Positions 25,363-33,415 of a stretch of 47,595 nt of DNA are shown here, one piece after another. The DNA is from Akkermansia muciniphila (GTDB taxonomy: Bacteria > Verrucomicrobiota > Verrucomicrobiia > Limisphaerales > JADLHS01). The first letter of the stretch is position 1. Every line of letters starts with the position of its first letter. The notes below the pieces were generated by a model. That model saw only the letters and a program-made list of their open reading frames with translations, did no database searches and was not told where the DNA came from. The translations under genes and the position numbers were made by a program. The stretch lies in assembly GCA_945882065.1 (NCBI GenBank), contig CAMCWI010000004.1, positions 1 to 47,595 of the forward strand. The letters are read 5' to 3'.

Positions 25363-26677
25363 TGTCCGGTTTAGAAACCCGGTAAACATTGGTGATCATC
25401 GTAGTTGGGTGATGAGTCAGGGAGTGGTGGTTGAGAAAGAGCCTGTAGAATGGGGGTTTTCTCAAAAAGCGTGAGGCTCAAAATCTGTAGGATTGTGTAG
25501 AGGGAAGCATCCAGGCGCAGACGTTTTTTGAGGATGGCAACGAGCAGGTAAACGGCGATGGCAGTCCAGATTTGGGTGTGGACGGCGTTGGAAGAAGTGC
25601 CGTAAAAAGCTTTGATACGCAGGTGTTGCTTGATCCATTTGAAGAACAGTTCGATCTGCCAGCGACTGCGATAGAGTTGAGCGATGGTCATGGCTGGCAC
25701 GATAAAGTTGTTGGTCAGGAAGACCAGAGAGTTGCCGGTGAGCGGGTCGTGATAGCCGATGCGGCGTAGCGGGGCGGGATAATTTTGTTGAGCAAGAATG
25801 CCGGTGGTCACGACCGTCTGATCAAAGCGCAAGCCGGTGGATTTATCTATGGGATGGGAATAGCGGCGGGCACAGCGAAAGTTTTTCTTGGTGCGAGTGA
25901 CGAAGAACGCGCCGGATCGGTGGATGCGGTGGAGTCTGGCGAAGTCGAGATAGCCGCGATCCATGATGTAGAACGAGCCAGCCTCCCAGACGAGTTGGTC
26001 GAGGATGTTCACGTCGTGAACACTGGCAGCGGAGACAATGATGACAGTGGGAAAGTTGCCTTGAAGCGTGAGCAAGGTGTGGAGTTTGATGGCGGCTTTG
26101 GTTTTGCGGAACGTGGCCCACGGGAACAGTGAGAGGCACAAATCAATGGTGGTGGAATCCAGAGCATAAGCTGCGGACTTAAGTTCTGATTGGAAGGGTT
26201 CATCGGCATAGAGCGTCGAGGCCTGTTGGATGAGCACCTGAGCGAAGTCGGCGAAGATACGCCAGTCTCGGTTTTCATTGGCGTCGGCCAGCGTGCTGCG
26301 GGCGACGGGTTGACGGATGCCGGAGTGATAAAGTTTGGTGCTCAAAGACTCCAGACACGTTTCGATGTTACGCAAGCTGTCGCGACCAGTGAGTTGGGCA
26401 AAGGCCAAGATGAGGAACTGTTCGTAAGCGGGGAGTTTGCGGCAGCGGAAGTTGCCGTGGTAACGAGCGACACACTTGTCGAACTCGTATTTGGGAAGGA
26501 AGTCCAAGAGTTGGGCGAAGAGAGTGCGACCTTCGTTCATAAGGTGAAAAACCGCAGGAATGCGGGAAACCACCCTCTAAGAGCCGTCGCCGAATTGAAA
26601 TCGAAAAATGAACGGACAGTGAAAACATGCTGATTCTATCGAATCAGAATCGCAGTCTCAAAAAACTTAACCGGACA
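25363..26677 (-). mobile_element. IS4-family insertion sequence
   Basis: Terminal inverted repeats match at 11 of 12 positions: TGTCCGGTTTAG at the left end (25363-25374) and, on the minus strand, TGTCCGGTTAAG at the right end (26666-26677). The element is 1315 bp with one transposase, whose stop codon lies inside the left repeat. Upstream of the transposase there is a perfect hairpin, CTGATTC-tatc-GAATCAG (26630-26647), of the kind that shields IS genes from outside transcription. The flanking bases (left ...cacaac, right ctagtg...) show no target duplication. This suggests an adjacent deletion or recombination between copies after insertion. Confidence 0.85.
25371..26573 (-). CDS. IS4-family transposase (DUF4372 plus DDE domain)
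   Basis: 400 residues from ATG 26573; ATG 26540 (MNEGRTLFAQLLDFLPKYEF) is a likely alternative since family members usually start near this segment. The N-terminal DUF4372-like part (FDKCVARYHGNFRCRKLPAY, EQFLILAFAQLTGRDSLRNI) precedes the DDE core. First Asp in YALDSTTIDLCLSLFPWA, second in FYIMDRGYLDFARLH, and Glu in the Y-x2-R-x3-E-x6-K segment YRSRWQIELFFKWIKQHLRI. All three catalytic positions and the YREK signature are intact and the frame is unbroken, so the element may still be active. Confidence 0.93.
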   Translation of the reverse strand: MVSRIPAVFHLMNEGRTLFAQLLDFLPKYEFDKCVARYHGNFRCRKLPAYEQFLILAFAQLTGRDSLRNIETCLESLSTKLYHSGIRQPVARSTLADANENRDWRIFADFAQVLIQQASTLYADEPFQSELKSAAYALDSTTIDLCLSLFPWATFRKTKAAIKLHTLLTLQGNFPTVIIVSAASVHDVNILDQLVWEAGSFYIMDRGYLDFARLHRIHRSGAFFVTRTKKNFRCARRYSHPIDKSTGLRFDQTVVTTGILAQQNYPAPLRRIGYHDPLTGNSLVFLTNNFIVPAMTIAQLYRSRWQIELFFKWIKQHLRIKAFYGTSSNAVHTQIWTAIAVYLLVAILKKRLRLDASLYTILQILSLTLFEKTPILQALSQPPLPDSSPNYDDHQCLPGF

Positions 26678-26709
26678 CTAGTGACTCAAACTACAAAGCT
26701 CGAAACAAA

Positions 26710-27744
26710 TTACTGCTGCTGACGACGGAGTGTTCGCAGATGACCGTAGCCTACCAAGCGGCGGTGTTGTTCATCCCAAAGGCGGAACGTGAATGACTTG
26801 AGGCTGGAGACGAGCGTGATGGGTTTGACGGTTTGAAACAGCGGCTCGGCTTTGTGGCAGCGTTCGAGATTGTAGTTGGGGATGCGCGCGCTCAGATGGT
26901 GGATGTGATGGAATCCGATGTTGCCGGAGAACCATTGGAGAATCTTGGGCAGTTTGTAAAATGAGCTGCCGTGCAACGCGGCTGAAACGTAGTCCCACTT
27001 CTCGCTGCGTTCCCAATACACGCCTTCGTATTGATGCTGCACGTAGAAGAGCCATACGCCCGCCGAGCCTGCCACCATCAAAATCGTCAATTGAATGACG
27101 AGGAATGCTTTCAATCCAAAGGCGACAATCAATCCCATAGAGATCACGCCGATGGCGAGTGTTGTCAGATGAACAGAATAACGTTCGCGCGCGGGGGCTT
27201 TGTGTTTCGGGATGCGATTAATGCCGAGGAACAGGATCATCGGTGCGATGACAAACAGGATGACTGGATTGCGCGCGAGCCGGTACGAGAACCGACGCCA
27301 GCGGGATGACTCGAGATATTCCTGCACGGTCAACGTCCAGACATCGCCGATGCCGCGACGATCGAGATCGCCAGAGGATGAGTGATGGATGGCGTGTTCC
27401 CAACGCCAATGGTAGTAGGGCGTGTAAGTCAGGACGCCGGTGATGGTGCCGACGATGTGATTTGTTTTCTGGGATTTGAAAAAGGAGCCGTGGCCGCAAT
27501 CGTGGAAGATGATGAACATGCGCACCATGAATGCACCCGCGAGCATCGCCAAAGGAACAGTCAACCACCAAGAGATGTCTCGGGTCAGATACATCAAGAC
27601 CCAGAGTGCAAGGAACGGGGTGATGGTGTTGACCATCTGCCAGGTGGCGCGCGAGATGGAGGGCTTTTGATAACGCGCTACGATCTCTTTCCACATGGAA
27701 GTATCAGCCTGCTCTGCGCCGTTGGGAGATGTTGAATCACTCAT
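26710..27744 (-). CDS. Membrane fatty acid desaturase
   Basis: 344 residues, inner membrane, non-haem di-iron enzyme that inserts a double bond into an acyl chain. All three histidine boxes are present: HDCGH (H81-H85), H117-x2-HH (EHAIHHSSSGD) and HHIHHL near 278-283, preceded by NIGF and followed by SARIPNY. Two hydrophobic pairs flank them (for example ITPFLALWVLMYL and WWLTVPLAMLAGAFMVRMFI; VILFVIAPMILFLG and LTTLAIGVISMGLIVAFGL). This arrangement fits the acyl-lipid desaturase (DesA/FAD2-like) branch more than acyl-CoA enzymes. It ends 32 bases from the right end of the IS element. It may adjust membrane fluidity; regiospecificity cannot be read from sequence. Confidence 0.93.
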   Translation of the reverse strand: MSDSTSPNGAEQADTSMWKEIVARYQKPSISRATWQMVNTITPFLALWVLMYLTRDISWWLTVPLAMLAGAFMVRMFIIFHDCGHGSFFKSQKTNHIVGTITGVLTYTPYYHWRWEHAIHHSSSGDLDRRGIGDVWTLTVQEYLESSRWRRFSYRLARNPVILFVIAPMILFLGINRIPKHKAPARERYSVHLTTLAIGVISMGLIVAFGLKAFLVIQLTILMVAGSAGVWLFYVQHQYEGVYWERSEKWDYVSAALHGSSFYKLPKILQWFSGNIGFHHIHHLSARIPNYNLERCHKAEPLFQTVKPITLVSSLKSFTFRLWDEQHRRLVGYGHLRTLRRQQQ

Positions 27745-27899
27745 GGTTATTCAGGATCAGTTTTTTGTGACGGCTGGAAGTGACAATCCCAAGCCAGCGA
27801 AGTCACGCGCCATGTTACGAATGTGCGATGGTGTGAGCAATAGCCAAAGAAAAAACTTTTGTGTCTTTTTTGATTCGTTGTGGTTATTAAATCGGTGGC

Positions 27900-28877
27900 G
27901 TGAACCCTCTGACGATTTACACATGCAAGCTGACGGACGAACAGGCGACGACGTTGAAGTCGTGTCTGGAGACGCGCAATTACACGCAGCGTGTTGTGCC
28001 GTATGCGCGGTTCGCGGGGGAGAAGGAAAAGACGAACGTGGTTTTTTACGAGAGTGGCAAACTCGTCGTGCAAGGGAAGGGGACGCAGGAGTTCGTGGAG
28101 TTTGTGCTGGAGCCGGAGGTTTTGCAGCAGGCGAAGCTTGGATATGAGGCGATGTTGAATCCGGACTTGTTGCTGCCGCGCATCGGAGTGGATGAAAGTG
28201 GTAAGGGCGATTTCTTCGGGCCGATGTGTGTGGCGGGGGTTTATGTGAACGAGTCGGTGATCAACGCGTGGAAGGTAGCTGGCGTGCGCGATTCGAAAAA
28301 TATTTCGAGTGACAAAAAGATTTCTGATCTAGCAAAGCTGATCAAAGAGACGCCGGGTTGTGTGACGACGGTGGTGCCGATTGGTAACGAGGCTTACAAT
28401 CGGCTTTACGCGTCGATGCGGAGCGTGAACAACGTGTTGGCGTGGGGACATGCGCGCGTGATCGAGAACCTGATGGGACAGAGGCATCGCATGAATCCAA
28501 CACCCGTGCGGGCGATCAGCGATCAGTTTGCGGCGAGTAAGACTGTGGTGGAAAAGGCGCTGATGGCGATGGGGCGCGAACTGGAGTTGGTGCAGCGGCA
28601 CAAGGCTGAAGAAGATGCGGCGGTGGCAGCGGCTTCGATTTTAGCGCGGGATGAATTTGTGAAACGGCTCGCGGGGTTGGGGAAAGATATTGGCGTTGAG
28701 TTGCCGAAAGGCGCGGGGACGAATGTGGATGCGGTGGCGAAGGAATTATTTTCCACGCGCGGGGCTGAAGTTTTGTCCAAGATTTCCAAAATGCACTTTC
28801 GCACGGCTTTGCGGGCGCAGGGATTGCCTGAGCCGCCAAAGACGGAATGGCGAAGCAACTCAACCAAAAAAAACTGA
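27900..28877 (+). CDS. rnhC: Ribonuclease HIII
   Basis: 325 residues from GTG 27900 (no ATG fits; no Shine-Dalgarno visible). It removes RNA from RNA:DNA hybrids in the cytoplasm. The N-terminal substrate-binding domain (residues 1-88, TBP-like, with SGKLVVQGKGTQEFVEFVLE) is the mark of RNase HIII as opposed to HII. The catalytic domain has GVDESGKGDFFGP (D98, E99), GVRDSKNISSDKKI, the Asp of AISDQFAAS and the Glu of KAEEDAAVAAASILARDEF. RNase HIII is common in Firmicutes and scattered in other phyla including Verrucomicrobia. It lies directly upstream of the tuf cluster, whose promoter overlaps its downstream flank. Confidence 0.95.
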   Translation: MNPLTIYTCKLTDEQATTLKSCLETRNYTQRVVPYARFAGEKEKTNVVFYESGKLVVQGKGTQEFVEFVLEPEVLQQAKLGYEAMLNPDLLLPRIGVDESGKGDFFGPMCVAGVYVNESVINAWKVAGVRDSKNISSDKKISDLAKLIKETPGCVTTVVPIGNEAYNRLYASMRSVNNVLAWGHARVIENLMGQRHRMNPTPVRAISDQFAASKTVVEKALMAMGRELELVQRHKAEEDAAVAAASILARDEFVKRLAGLGKDIGVELPKGAGTNVDAVAKELFSTRGAEVLSKISKMHFRTALRAQGLPEPPKTEWRSNSTKKN

Positions 28878-28885
28878 AATCCGTA

Positions 28886-28914
28886 TTGACTCTATTTTAA
28901 GGGTTTCCTATTTT
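28886..28914 (+). promoter_or_regulatory. Sigma-70-type promoter of the tRNA-Thr/tuf cluster
   Basis: TTGACT (28886-28891) and TATTTT (28909-28914) are separated by exactly 17 bases, with an AT-rich spacer. It begins nine bases after the rnhC stop and lies about 120 bases before tRNA-Thr. It is the best promoter match I found and is placed to drive tRNA-Thr and tuf. Confidence 0.75.
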
Positions 28915-29035
28915 GTCCGCCGTCTTAGAGCCGTAAAAGAGACAATTCGACCAAACTCTCAGGTTTTTCTCAGGAAAAAGGTGTGGGGAAGGTTTTTTGT
29001 CGTTTTGCGCATCAGGATGACAAAGTGTTCGGGAC

Positions 29036-29111
29036 GCCCATGTAGCTCAGTTGGTAGAGCACGTCCTTGGTAAGGACGAGGTCATCAGTTCAATCCTGAT
29101 CATGGGCTCCA
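29036..29111 (+). tRNA. tRNA-Thr (GGT anticodon)
   Basis: Acceptor arms GCCCATG and CATGGGC pair perfectly. The D-arm AGCTCAGTTGGTAGAGC, the anticodon stem-loop CGTCC-TTGGTAA-GGACG (anticodon GGT) and the T-arm with GTTCAATC are all present. The 3' CCA (29109-29111) is encoded. It precedes tuf by 61 bases, a classic arrangement. Confidence 0.95.
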
Positions 29112-29172
29112 GACAATTTTAAGAGACGCACTAAACTAAAAAGTTAACGACAACAACTGAACGCAGAACAAT

Positions 29173-30360
29173 ATGGCAAAAGAAGCATTTCAAAGAACGA
29201 AACCGCATGTGAACGTCGGCACCATCGGCCACGTTGACCACGGCAAGTCCACCCTGACCGCCTCAATCGTCGCGGTGCAGAACCGCAAGGGCCTTGCTCC
29301 TGCGATTTCCTATGCGGACATCACCAAGGGTGGAACGGTTCGTGACGAAACGAAGACCGTGACCATCGCGGTTTCGCACGTCGAATACGAAAGCCCGAAG
29401 CGTCACTACGCTCACGTTGACTGCCCCGGCCACGCTGACTATGTGAAAAACATGATCACCGGCGCTGCGCAGATGGACGGTGCAATTCTCGTCGTTAGCG
29501 CGGCAGACGGTCCCATGCCCCAGACTCGTGAGCATATCCTGCTCGCTCGTCAGGTCGGTGTGCCGAGCATGGTTGTCTTCTTGAACAAGGTTGACCTTGC
29601 AGACGCTGATTTGCTAGAGTTGATTGAGATGGAAATCCGCGATTTGCTCACCAAGTACGGTTTCCCTGGCGAGACGACCCCGATCATTCGTGGCTCTGCC
29701 ACGGCGGCGATGTCTGGCACGCCTGAAGGTGAAAAAGCGATCACTGATTTGCTCGAAGCTTTGGATACGTTCATACCTGACCCGTTGCGTGAAGTGGATA
29801 AGCCCTTCCTCATGTGTGTCGAAGACGTGTTCAACATCGAAGGTCGTGGCACGGTCGTGACTGGTCGCGTGGAGCGCGGTGTTCTCAAGAAGATGGACGA
29901 AGTTGAAATCGTCGGCTTGAAAGACACGCGCAAGACCACCGCGACGGACATCGAAATGTTCCGCAAGTTGTGCGAATTTGCGAACGCAGGCGACAACGTC
30001 GGTGTGCTGCTTCGCGGCACAAAGAAGGAAGATGTCGAACGCGGCATGGTTCTGGCCAAGCCCGGCACGATTAAACCACACACCAAGTTCAAGGCGGAAG
30101 TTTATGTGTTGACCAAGGATGAAGGTGGTCGTCATACTCCGTTCTTCACGAACTACCGTCCGCAGTTCTATTTCCGCACTTCTGACGTGACGGGGACGTT
30201 AAACTTGCCGGCTGGCGTGGAAATGGTGATGCCTGGTGACAACGTCTCTGTGGAAATCGAATTGCAGAAGACCGTCGCGATGGACAAAGGTTTGAAGTTC
30301 GCGATCCGCGAAGGAGGCCGGACCATTGGTTCAGGCATCGTCGTGGAAGTCGTGGCCTGA
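29173..30360 (+). CDS. tuf: Elongation factor Tu
   Basis: 395 residues, full length. It delivers aminoacyl-tRNA to the ribosome as a GTPase in the cytoplasm. G1 GHVDHGKST, effector region [21 protein letters not shown]3 DCPGHADY, G4 NKVD and G5 region RGSA are present, followed by the two beta-barrel domains ([56 protein letters not shown]). The effector segment carries V in place of the usual I in '-RGITI-' and has KTVTI. No Shine-Dalgarno is seen (leader ...cgcagaacaat-ATG). It is the only tuf in the window and sits between tRNA-Thr and tRNA-Trp. Confidence 0.98.
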   Translation: MAKEAFQRTKPHVNVGTIGHVDHGKSTLTASIVAVQNRKGLAPAISYADITKGGTVRDETKTVTIAVSHVEYESPKRHYAHVDCPGHADYVKNMITGAAQMDGAILVVSAADGPMPQTREHILLARQVGVPSMVVFLNKVDLADADLLELIEMEIRDLLTKYGFPGETTPIIRGSATAAMSGTPEGEKAITDLLEALDTFIPDPLREVDKPFLMCVEDVFNIEGRGTVVTGRVERGVLKKMDEVEIVGLKDTRKTTATDIEMFRKLCEFANAGDNVGVLLRGTKKEDVERGMVLAKPGTIKPHTKFKAEVYVLTKDEGGRHTPFFTNYRPQFYFRTSDVTGTLNLPAGVEMVMPGDNVSVEIELQKTVAMDKGLKFAIREGGRTIGSGIVVEVVA

Positions 30361-30377
30361 TTTTTTTAGAATTCATG

Positions 30378-30407
30378 CGGAGGCGGCGGGAAAGTCCGTC
30401 GCCTCCG
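30378..30407 (+). terminator. Hairpin downstream of tuf
   Basis: A 12-bp stem CGGAGGCGGCGG pairs with CCGTCGCCTCCG (one G-U pair) around a six-base loop. It is followed by tcttag, not a run of T. It may act as a partial terminator or as a processing site between tuf and the tRNA-Trp/secE part. Confidence 0.5.
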
Positions 30408-30442
30408 TCTTAGTCCAGTTGAGGGGCCGAAGAATTTAGAGT

Positions 30443-30518
30443 AGGGCGTTAGCTCAATTGGTAGAGTAGCGGTCTCCAAAACCGTTGGTTGAAGGTTCAA
30501 GTCCTTCACGCCCTGCCA
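30443..30518 (+). tRNA. tRNA-Trp (CCA anticodon)
   Basis: Acceptor arms AGGGCGT/ACGCCCT, D-arm AGCTCAATTGGTAGAGT, anticodon stem-loop CGGTCTCCAAAACCG (anticodon CCA) and T-arm GAAGGTTCAAGTCCTTC. Discriminator G and encoded CCA (30516-30518). tRNA-Trp before secE is a widely conserved arrangement. Confidence 0.95.
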
Positions 30519-30526
30519 AATATTGC

Positions 30527-30616
30527 GGAGAGGTGGCAGAGTGGTCTATCGCGGCGGTCTTGAAAACCGCTTTGGCCTCACGGTCAACGGGGGTTCGAAT
30601 CCCTCCCTCTCCGCCA
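30527..30616 (+). tRNA. tRNA-Ser (TGA anticodon)
   Basis: 90 bases with a long variable arm typical of tRNA-Ser. Acceptor GGAGAGG/CCTCTCC, anticodon stem-loop GCGGTCTTGAAAACCGC (anticodon TGA), T-arm GGGGGTTCGAATCCCTC and encoded CCA (30614-30616). It lies 8 bases after tRNA-Trp; an extra tRNA-Ser here is less usual than tRNA-Trp alone. Confidence 0.94.
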
Positions 30617-30703
30617 GTCTTCGCTTGGAGCGAATCGAGAGCGGGCGGGAAACAAATTGAAGAAATCGGCTGTGGGCTTCGGCTCGGCTAGTAAGTAAAT
30701 ATT

Positions 30704-30952
30704 GTGAAATCGTCAACCATAATTTGGGTCTTTGTGATCGCCGTTATATTCGGCGTGCTCTGGTGGAAAGGCCAGGTCCAACGCCTGTCTGCTTATTGGA
30801 AGCAGACGGTGGAAGAGCTGAAGAAATGCACTTGGCCGACATGGGATGAACTTAAAGGTTCAACCGTGGTTGTCATGGTCGCGATCCTACTGCTCGGCCT
30901 GTTCACCTTCGTGGTGGACAAGGTTATGTTTGCATTGTTCAACCTCATTTAA
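30704..30952 (+). CDS. secE: Preprotein translocase subunit SecE
   Basis: 82 residues from GTG 30704. It is the small subunit that clamps SecY in the inner-membrane Sec channel. The conserved amphipathic segment YWKQTVEELKKCTWPTWDEL (residues 31-50) ends in the W-P-x-x-x-E motif and is followed by the core transmembrane helix TVVVMVAILLLGLFTFVVDK. An additional hydrophobic helix at the N-terminus (IIWVFVIAVIFGVLWW) gives two predicted membrane spans. Most bacterial SecE have one and E. coli has three. It is followed by nusG after 6 bases, the standard pair. Confidence 0.93.
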   Translation: MKSSTIIWVFVIAVIFGVLWWKGQVQRLSAYWKQTVEELKKCTWPTWDELKGSTVVVMVAILLLGLFTFVVDKVMFALFNLI

Positions 30953-30958
30953 GCAACC

Positions 30959-31507
30959 ATGAAACCAAAGTGGTTCGTCATTCATACGCTTTCTGGCCAG
31001 GAACAGAAGGTCAAAGACAGCATCGAGAAGCGCATCAAGACTGAGGAGATGCAGGACTTTATTCAAGAAGTACTCGTGCCGATGGAGAAGGTTGTGGAGG
31101 TTCGCAACCAGAAGAAGACGGTCACAAACCGCAAGTTGCATCCGGGCTATGTGTACATCCACATGGAGCTGCTTGACGAGAGCAACCGCGTGCTGCCCAA
31201 ACCATTTTATTTCGTCAAGGAAACGCAGGGAGCGATCGGTTTTGTCGGCGGCGAACATCCGCACATGGCGACCGACGAGGAGATGGAAGTCATCAAGACT
31301 GTCGTGTCCGCCTCGGAAGAGACCGAACGTCCGAAGGTCGCGTTCAACATTGGAGAAACGGTCAAGATCAACAACGGACCGTTCCTCAATTTCAGCGGAG
31401 TGATTGAAGAGGTGGATCCGGATCGCGGTAAGCTGAAGGTCACGGTCAATATTTTCGGACGTAATACGCCAGTTGAGTTGGAATACTGGCAGGTTGAGAA
31501 GGGCTAG
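30959..31507 (+). CDS. nusG: Transcription termination/antitermination factor NusG
   Basis: 182 residues, the normal length. The NGN domain (1-110) starts KPKWFVIHTLSGQEQKVKDS and includes LHPGYVYIHMELLDES and FVGGEHPHM. The C-terminal KOW domain (about 125-182) has FNIGETVKINNGPFLNFSGV, IEEVDPDRGKLKVTVNIFGR and TPVELEYWQVEKG. It binds RNA polymerase and couples transcription with translation or Rho. No Shine-Dalgarno is visible before ATG 30959 (leader ...atttaagcaacc). Second gene of the secE-nusG-rplKAJL-rpoBC cluster. Confidence 0.97.
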   Translation: MKPKWFVIHTLSGQEQKVKDSIEKRIKTEEMQDFIQEVLVPMEKVVEVRNQKKTVTNRKLHPGYVYIHMELLDESNRVLPKPFYFVKETQGAIGFVGGEHPHMATDEEMEVIKTVVSASEETERPKVAFNIGETVKINNGPFLNFSGVIEEVDPDRGKLKVTVNIFGRNTPVELEYWQVEKG

Positions 31508-31525
31508 GTTTAATTTGGAAATCGA

Positions 31526-31561
31526 GAACTCAAGAAAGAGTTTTCTTGGTTTCCTGAGTTC
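31526..31561 (+). promoter_or_regulatory. Nested hairpin in the rplK leader
   Basis: The outer arms GAACTC (31526-31531) and GAGTTC (31556-31561) pair. Inside, CAAGAAA-gagt-TTTCTTG forms a perfect 7-bp hairpin that shares a base with the outer arm. It ends 12 bases before rplK. Ribosomal protein L1 represses its own operon by binding an mRNA site in this leader in other bacteria, so this is a candidate site; that role is inferred from position. Confidence 0.35.
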
Positions 31562-31573
31562 AAAATAATTTTT

Positions 31574-31999
31574 ATGGCAAAGAAAGTAACAGGCATCATC
31601 AAGTTGCAGATTCCCGCTGGTCAGGCCAACCCGGCGCCGCCCGTCGGCCCGGCGCTCGGTCAGCACGGCGTGAACATCATGGGGTTCTGCAAAGAATTTA
31701 ACGCGGTCACCAAAGCTGACGCGGGTCTGATCATTCCCGTGGTCATCACGGTTTATCAAGACAAGTCATTTACCTTCATCACCAAGTCGCCCCCTGCGTC
31801 AGTGCTGCTCAAGAAAGCCGCCGGAATCACCGCTGGCTCAAAAGTGCCGAACAAGGAAAAGGTGGGCAAGGTCACACGCAAACAGGTGATGGACATTGTG
31901 AAGATGAAGAAGAGCGACATGAACGCGACGAATGACGAAGCCGCATTCCGTGTTGTCTCTGGGACTGCCCGCAGCATGGGCATCGAAGTTGTCGGTTAG
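31574..31999 (+). CDS. rplK: 50S ribosomal protein L11
   Basis: 141 residues, family length. Begins with the conserved [40 protein letters not shown] and ends [12 protein letters not shown]. The proline-rich N-terminal domain and the C-terminal rRNA-binding domain ([20 protein letters not shown]) are both intact. It forms the GTPase-associated centre of the large subunit with 23S rRNA and L10/L12. The leader before the ATG is almost pure A/T (caaaataattttt) with no Shine-Dalgarno. Confidence 0.98.
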   Translation: MAKKVTGIIKLQIPAGQANPAPPVGPALGQHGVNIMGFCKEFNAVTKADAGLIIPVVITVYQDKSFTFITKSPPASVLLKKAAGITAGSKVPNKEKVGKVTRKQVMDIVKMKKSDMNATNDEAAFRVVSGTARSMGIEVVG

Positions 32000-32051
32000 T
32001 AAACAAACAAACGCGGGAGAGCCAAAAGCTCGTATGCACCGCTCATAAAAC

Positions 32052-32741
32052 ATGCCAAGCAAACGATTCAAAAAAGCACTCGAAGTAGTGGACGCCTCCA
32101 AGGCGTATGCGTTGAAGGACGCCGTCGGCGTTCTCGCAAAATTCCCTAAAGCCAAGTTCAACGAAAGCGTTGACCTCGCGTTCCGCCTCGGAGTGGATCC
32201 GAAGCAATCCGACCAGATGGTTCGCGGAACTGTTCCATTGCCTCACGGTAGTGGTAAAGTTGTTCGCGTTCTCGTTTTCGCCAAAGGCGCGGCGGCTGAT
32301 TCAGCCAAAGCTGCTGGCGCGGAGTTCGTCGGCTTTGAAGACATGATCGCCAAGTGCGTTGGCGGCTGGTCTGATTTCGATGTCGCCGTGGCCACGCCCG
32401 AAGCGATGGTTGAAGTCCGTAAGCTTGGAAAAGTTCTCGGACCGCGGGGACTCATGCCGAATCCGAAGACCGGCACCGTGACGGAAGACACTGCAAAAGC
32501 TGTGAAGGAAGTCAAAGCAGGCCGCGTTGAATTCAAGGTGGACAAAGCTGGAAACATTCACGTTGCCGTGGGCAAGGTTTCCTTCCCTCCGGCGCAGATC
32601 GAAGAGAATGCCCGTGCTGTCATTGACGCCGTTGCGAAAGCAAAGCCGATCAGCGTCAGGGGTTCTTACATGAAGAGCTGCACGATCTCCGCGACGATGA
32701 GTCCCGGTGTGCGCGTGGACATTCGTGAGTTCGCCAACTAA
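32052..32741 (+). CDS. rplA: 50S ribosomal protein L1
   Basis: 229 residues. Starts PSKRFKKALEVVDASKAYAL and contains the rRNA-binding segments FNESVDLAFRLGVDPKQSDQ, VRGTVPLPHGSGK, KLGKVLGPRGLMPNPKTGTV and SVRGSYMKSCTISATMSPGV. Part of the L1 stalk of the large subunit, and in many bacteria a translational repressor of the L11-L1 operon. It follows rplK by 52 bases. No Shine-Dalgarno is seen before ATG 32052. Confidence 0.98.
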   Translation: MPSKRFKKALEVVDASKAYALKDAVGVLAKFPKAKFNESVDLAFRLGVDPKQSDQMVRGTVPLPHGSGKVVRVLVFAKGAAADSAKAAGAEFVGFEDMIAKCVGGWSDFDVAVATPEAMVEVRKLGKVLGPRGLMPNPKTGTVTEDTAKAVKEVKAGRVEFKVDKAGNIHVAVGKVSFPPAQIEENARAVIDAVAKAKPISVRGSYMKSCTISATMSPGVRVDIREFAN

Positions 32742-32762
32742 AACTTTCAACCTATTTGACTC

Positions 32763-33275
32763 ATGCGCGTAGAAAAACAGATTCTTACTAAGGAATACAT
32801 CAGCCGTCTGAACGCTTCGCCGTTCTTCATCGTCGTCGGCTATACCGGGCTAAAGGTTGATCATCTCACGACCCTTCGCAAAAGCCTGCATAAGACCGGT
32901 TCAGAAGTTCACGTCGTCAAGAACTCCATCTTCCGCGTTGCCGCGAAAGAGGCGGGTATCGCAGATTTGGGCGAAACTCTCACCGGACAGCTCGCGGTCG
33001 TCACTGGCCAGAAAGATGTCTCCGCTGCTGCGAAATCGCTGAAGACGTTCGCCGCCGACAACGACAAGCTGAAGATCAAGTTCGGTTACCTAAACAACAA
33101 CCGGATGGAGAAGGCCGACCTCATGACGTTGGCAGATTTGCCGAGCATTGAAGTGTTGCGCAGCAAAATCCTCGGCGTCATCAACGCCCCGGCCACCAAG
33201 TTGGTGGTGTTGCTCAATACTCCGGCATCACAACTCGCCCGCGTTATCAAGGCGAAGTCCGAGTTGGCCGCGTAA
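32763..33275 (+). CDS. rplJ: 50S ribosomal protein L10
   Basis: 170 residues. MRVEKQILTKEYISRLNASP and FFIVVGYTGLKVDHLTTLRK open the rRNA-binding domain; VVKNSIFRVAAKEAGIADL and LRSKILGVINAPATKLVVLL are typical. The C-terminal helix that anchors L12 dimers is present. It is the base of the L12 stalk. It starts only 21 bases after rplA, so there is no room for the L10 leader that precedes rplJ in many bacteria; the long spacer is instead after it, before rplL. Confidence 0.97.
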   Translation: MRVEKQILTKEYISRLNASPFFIVVGYTGLKVDHLTTLRKSLHKTGSEVHVVKNSIFRVAAKEAGIADLGETLTGQLAVVTGQKDVSAAAKSLKTFAADNDKLKIKFGYLNNNRMEKADLMTLADLPSIEVLRSKILGVINAPATKLVVLLNTPASQLARVIKAKSELAA

Positions 33276-33300
33276 GGTGGAAAACAATTTCCAGCCGGTT

Positions 33301-33377
33301 AGCCATCGGCGGGATTCAACAAACAACAACTGTAAATCGTCGCCCCGAATGCTTTCGGGGTCAAAACATCGGTGGCT
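33301..33377 (+). promoter_or_regulatory. Structured spacer between rplJ and rplL
   Basis: In the 140-base rplJ-rplL gap, CCCCGAA (33343-33349) and TTCGGGG (33354-33360) form a perfect 7-bp hairpin with loop TGCT. Outside it AGCCATCG (33301-33308) pairs along its whole length with CGGTGGCT (33370-33377), counting one G-U pair, giving a closed two-level structure. No U-tract follows. A role in L10/L12 expression balance is inference. Confidence 0.4.
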
Positions 33378-33415
33378 ACGGATGACGACGAGACGAAAGA
33401 AAGCAAAGTAAAGTT

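Noticed and set aside
32742-32762. A classical L10 leader upstream of rplJ
   Set aside because: Only 21 bases separate rplA and rplJ, too short for the structure.
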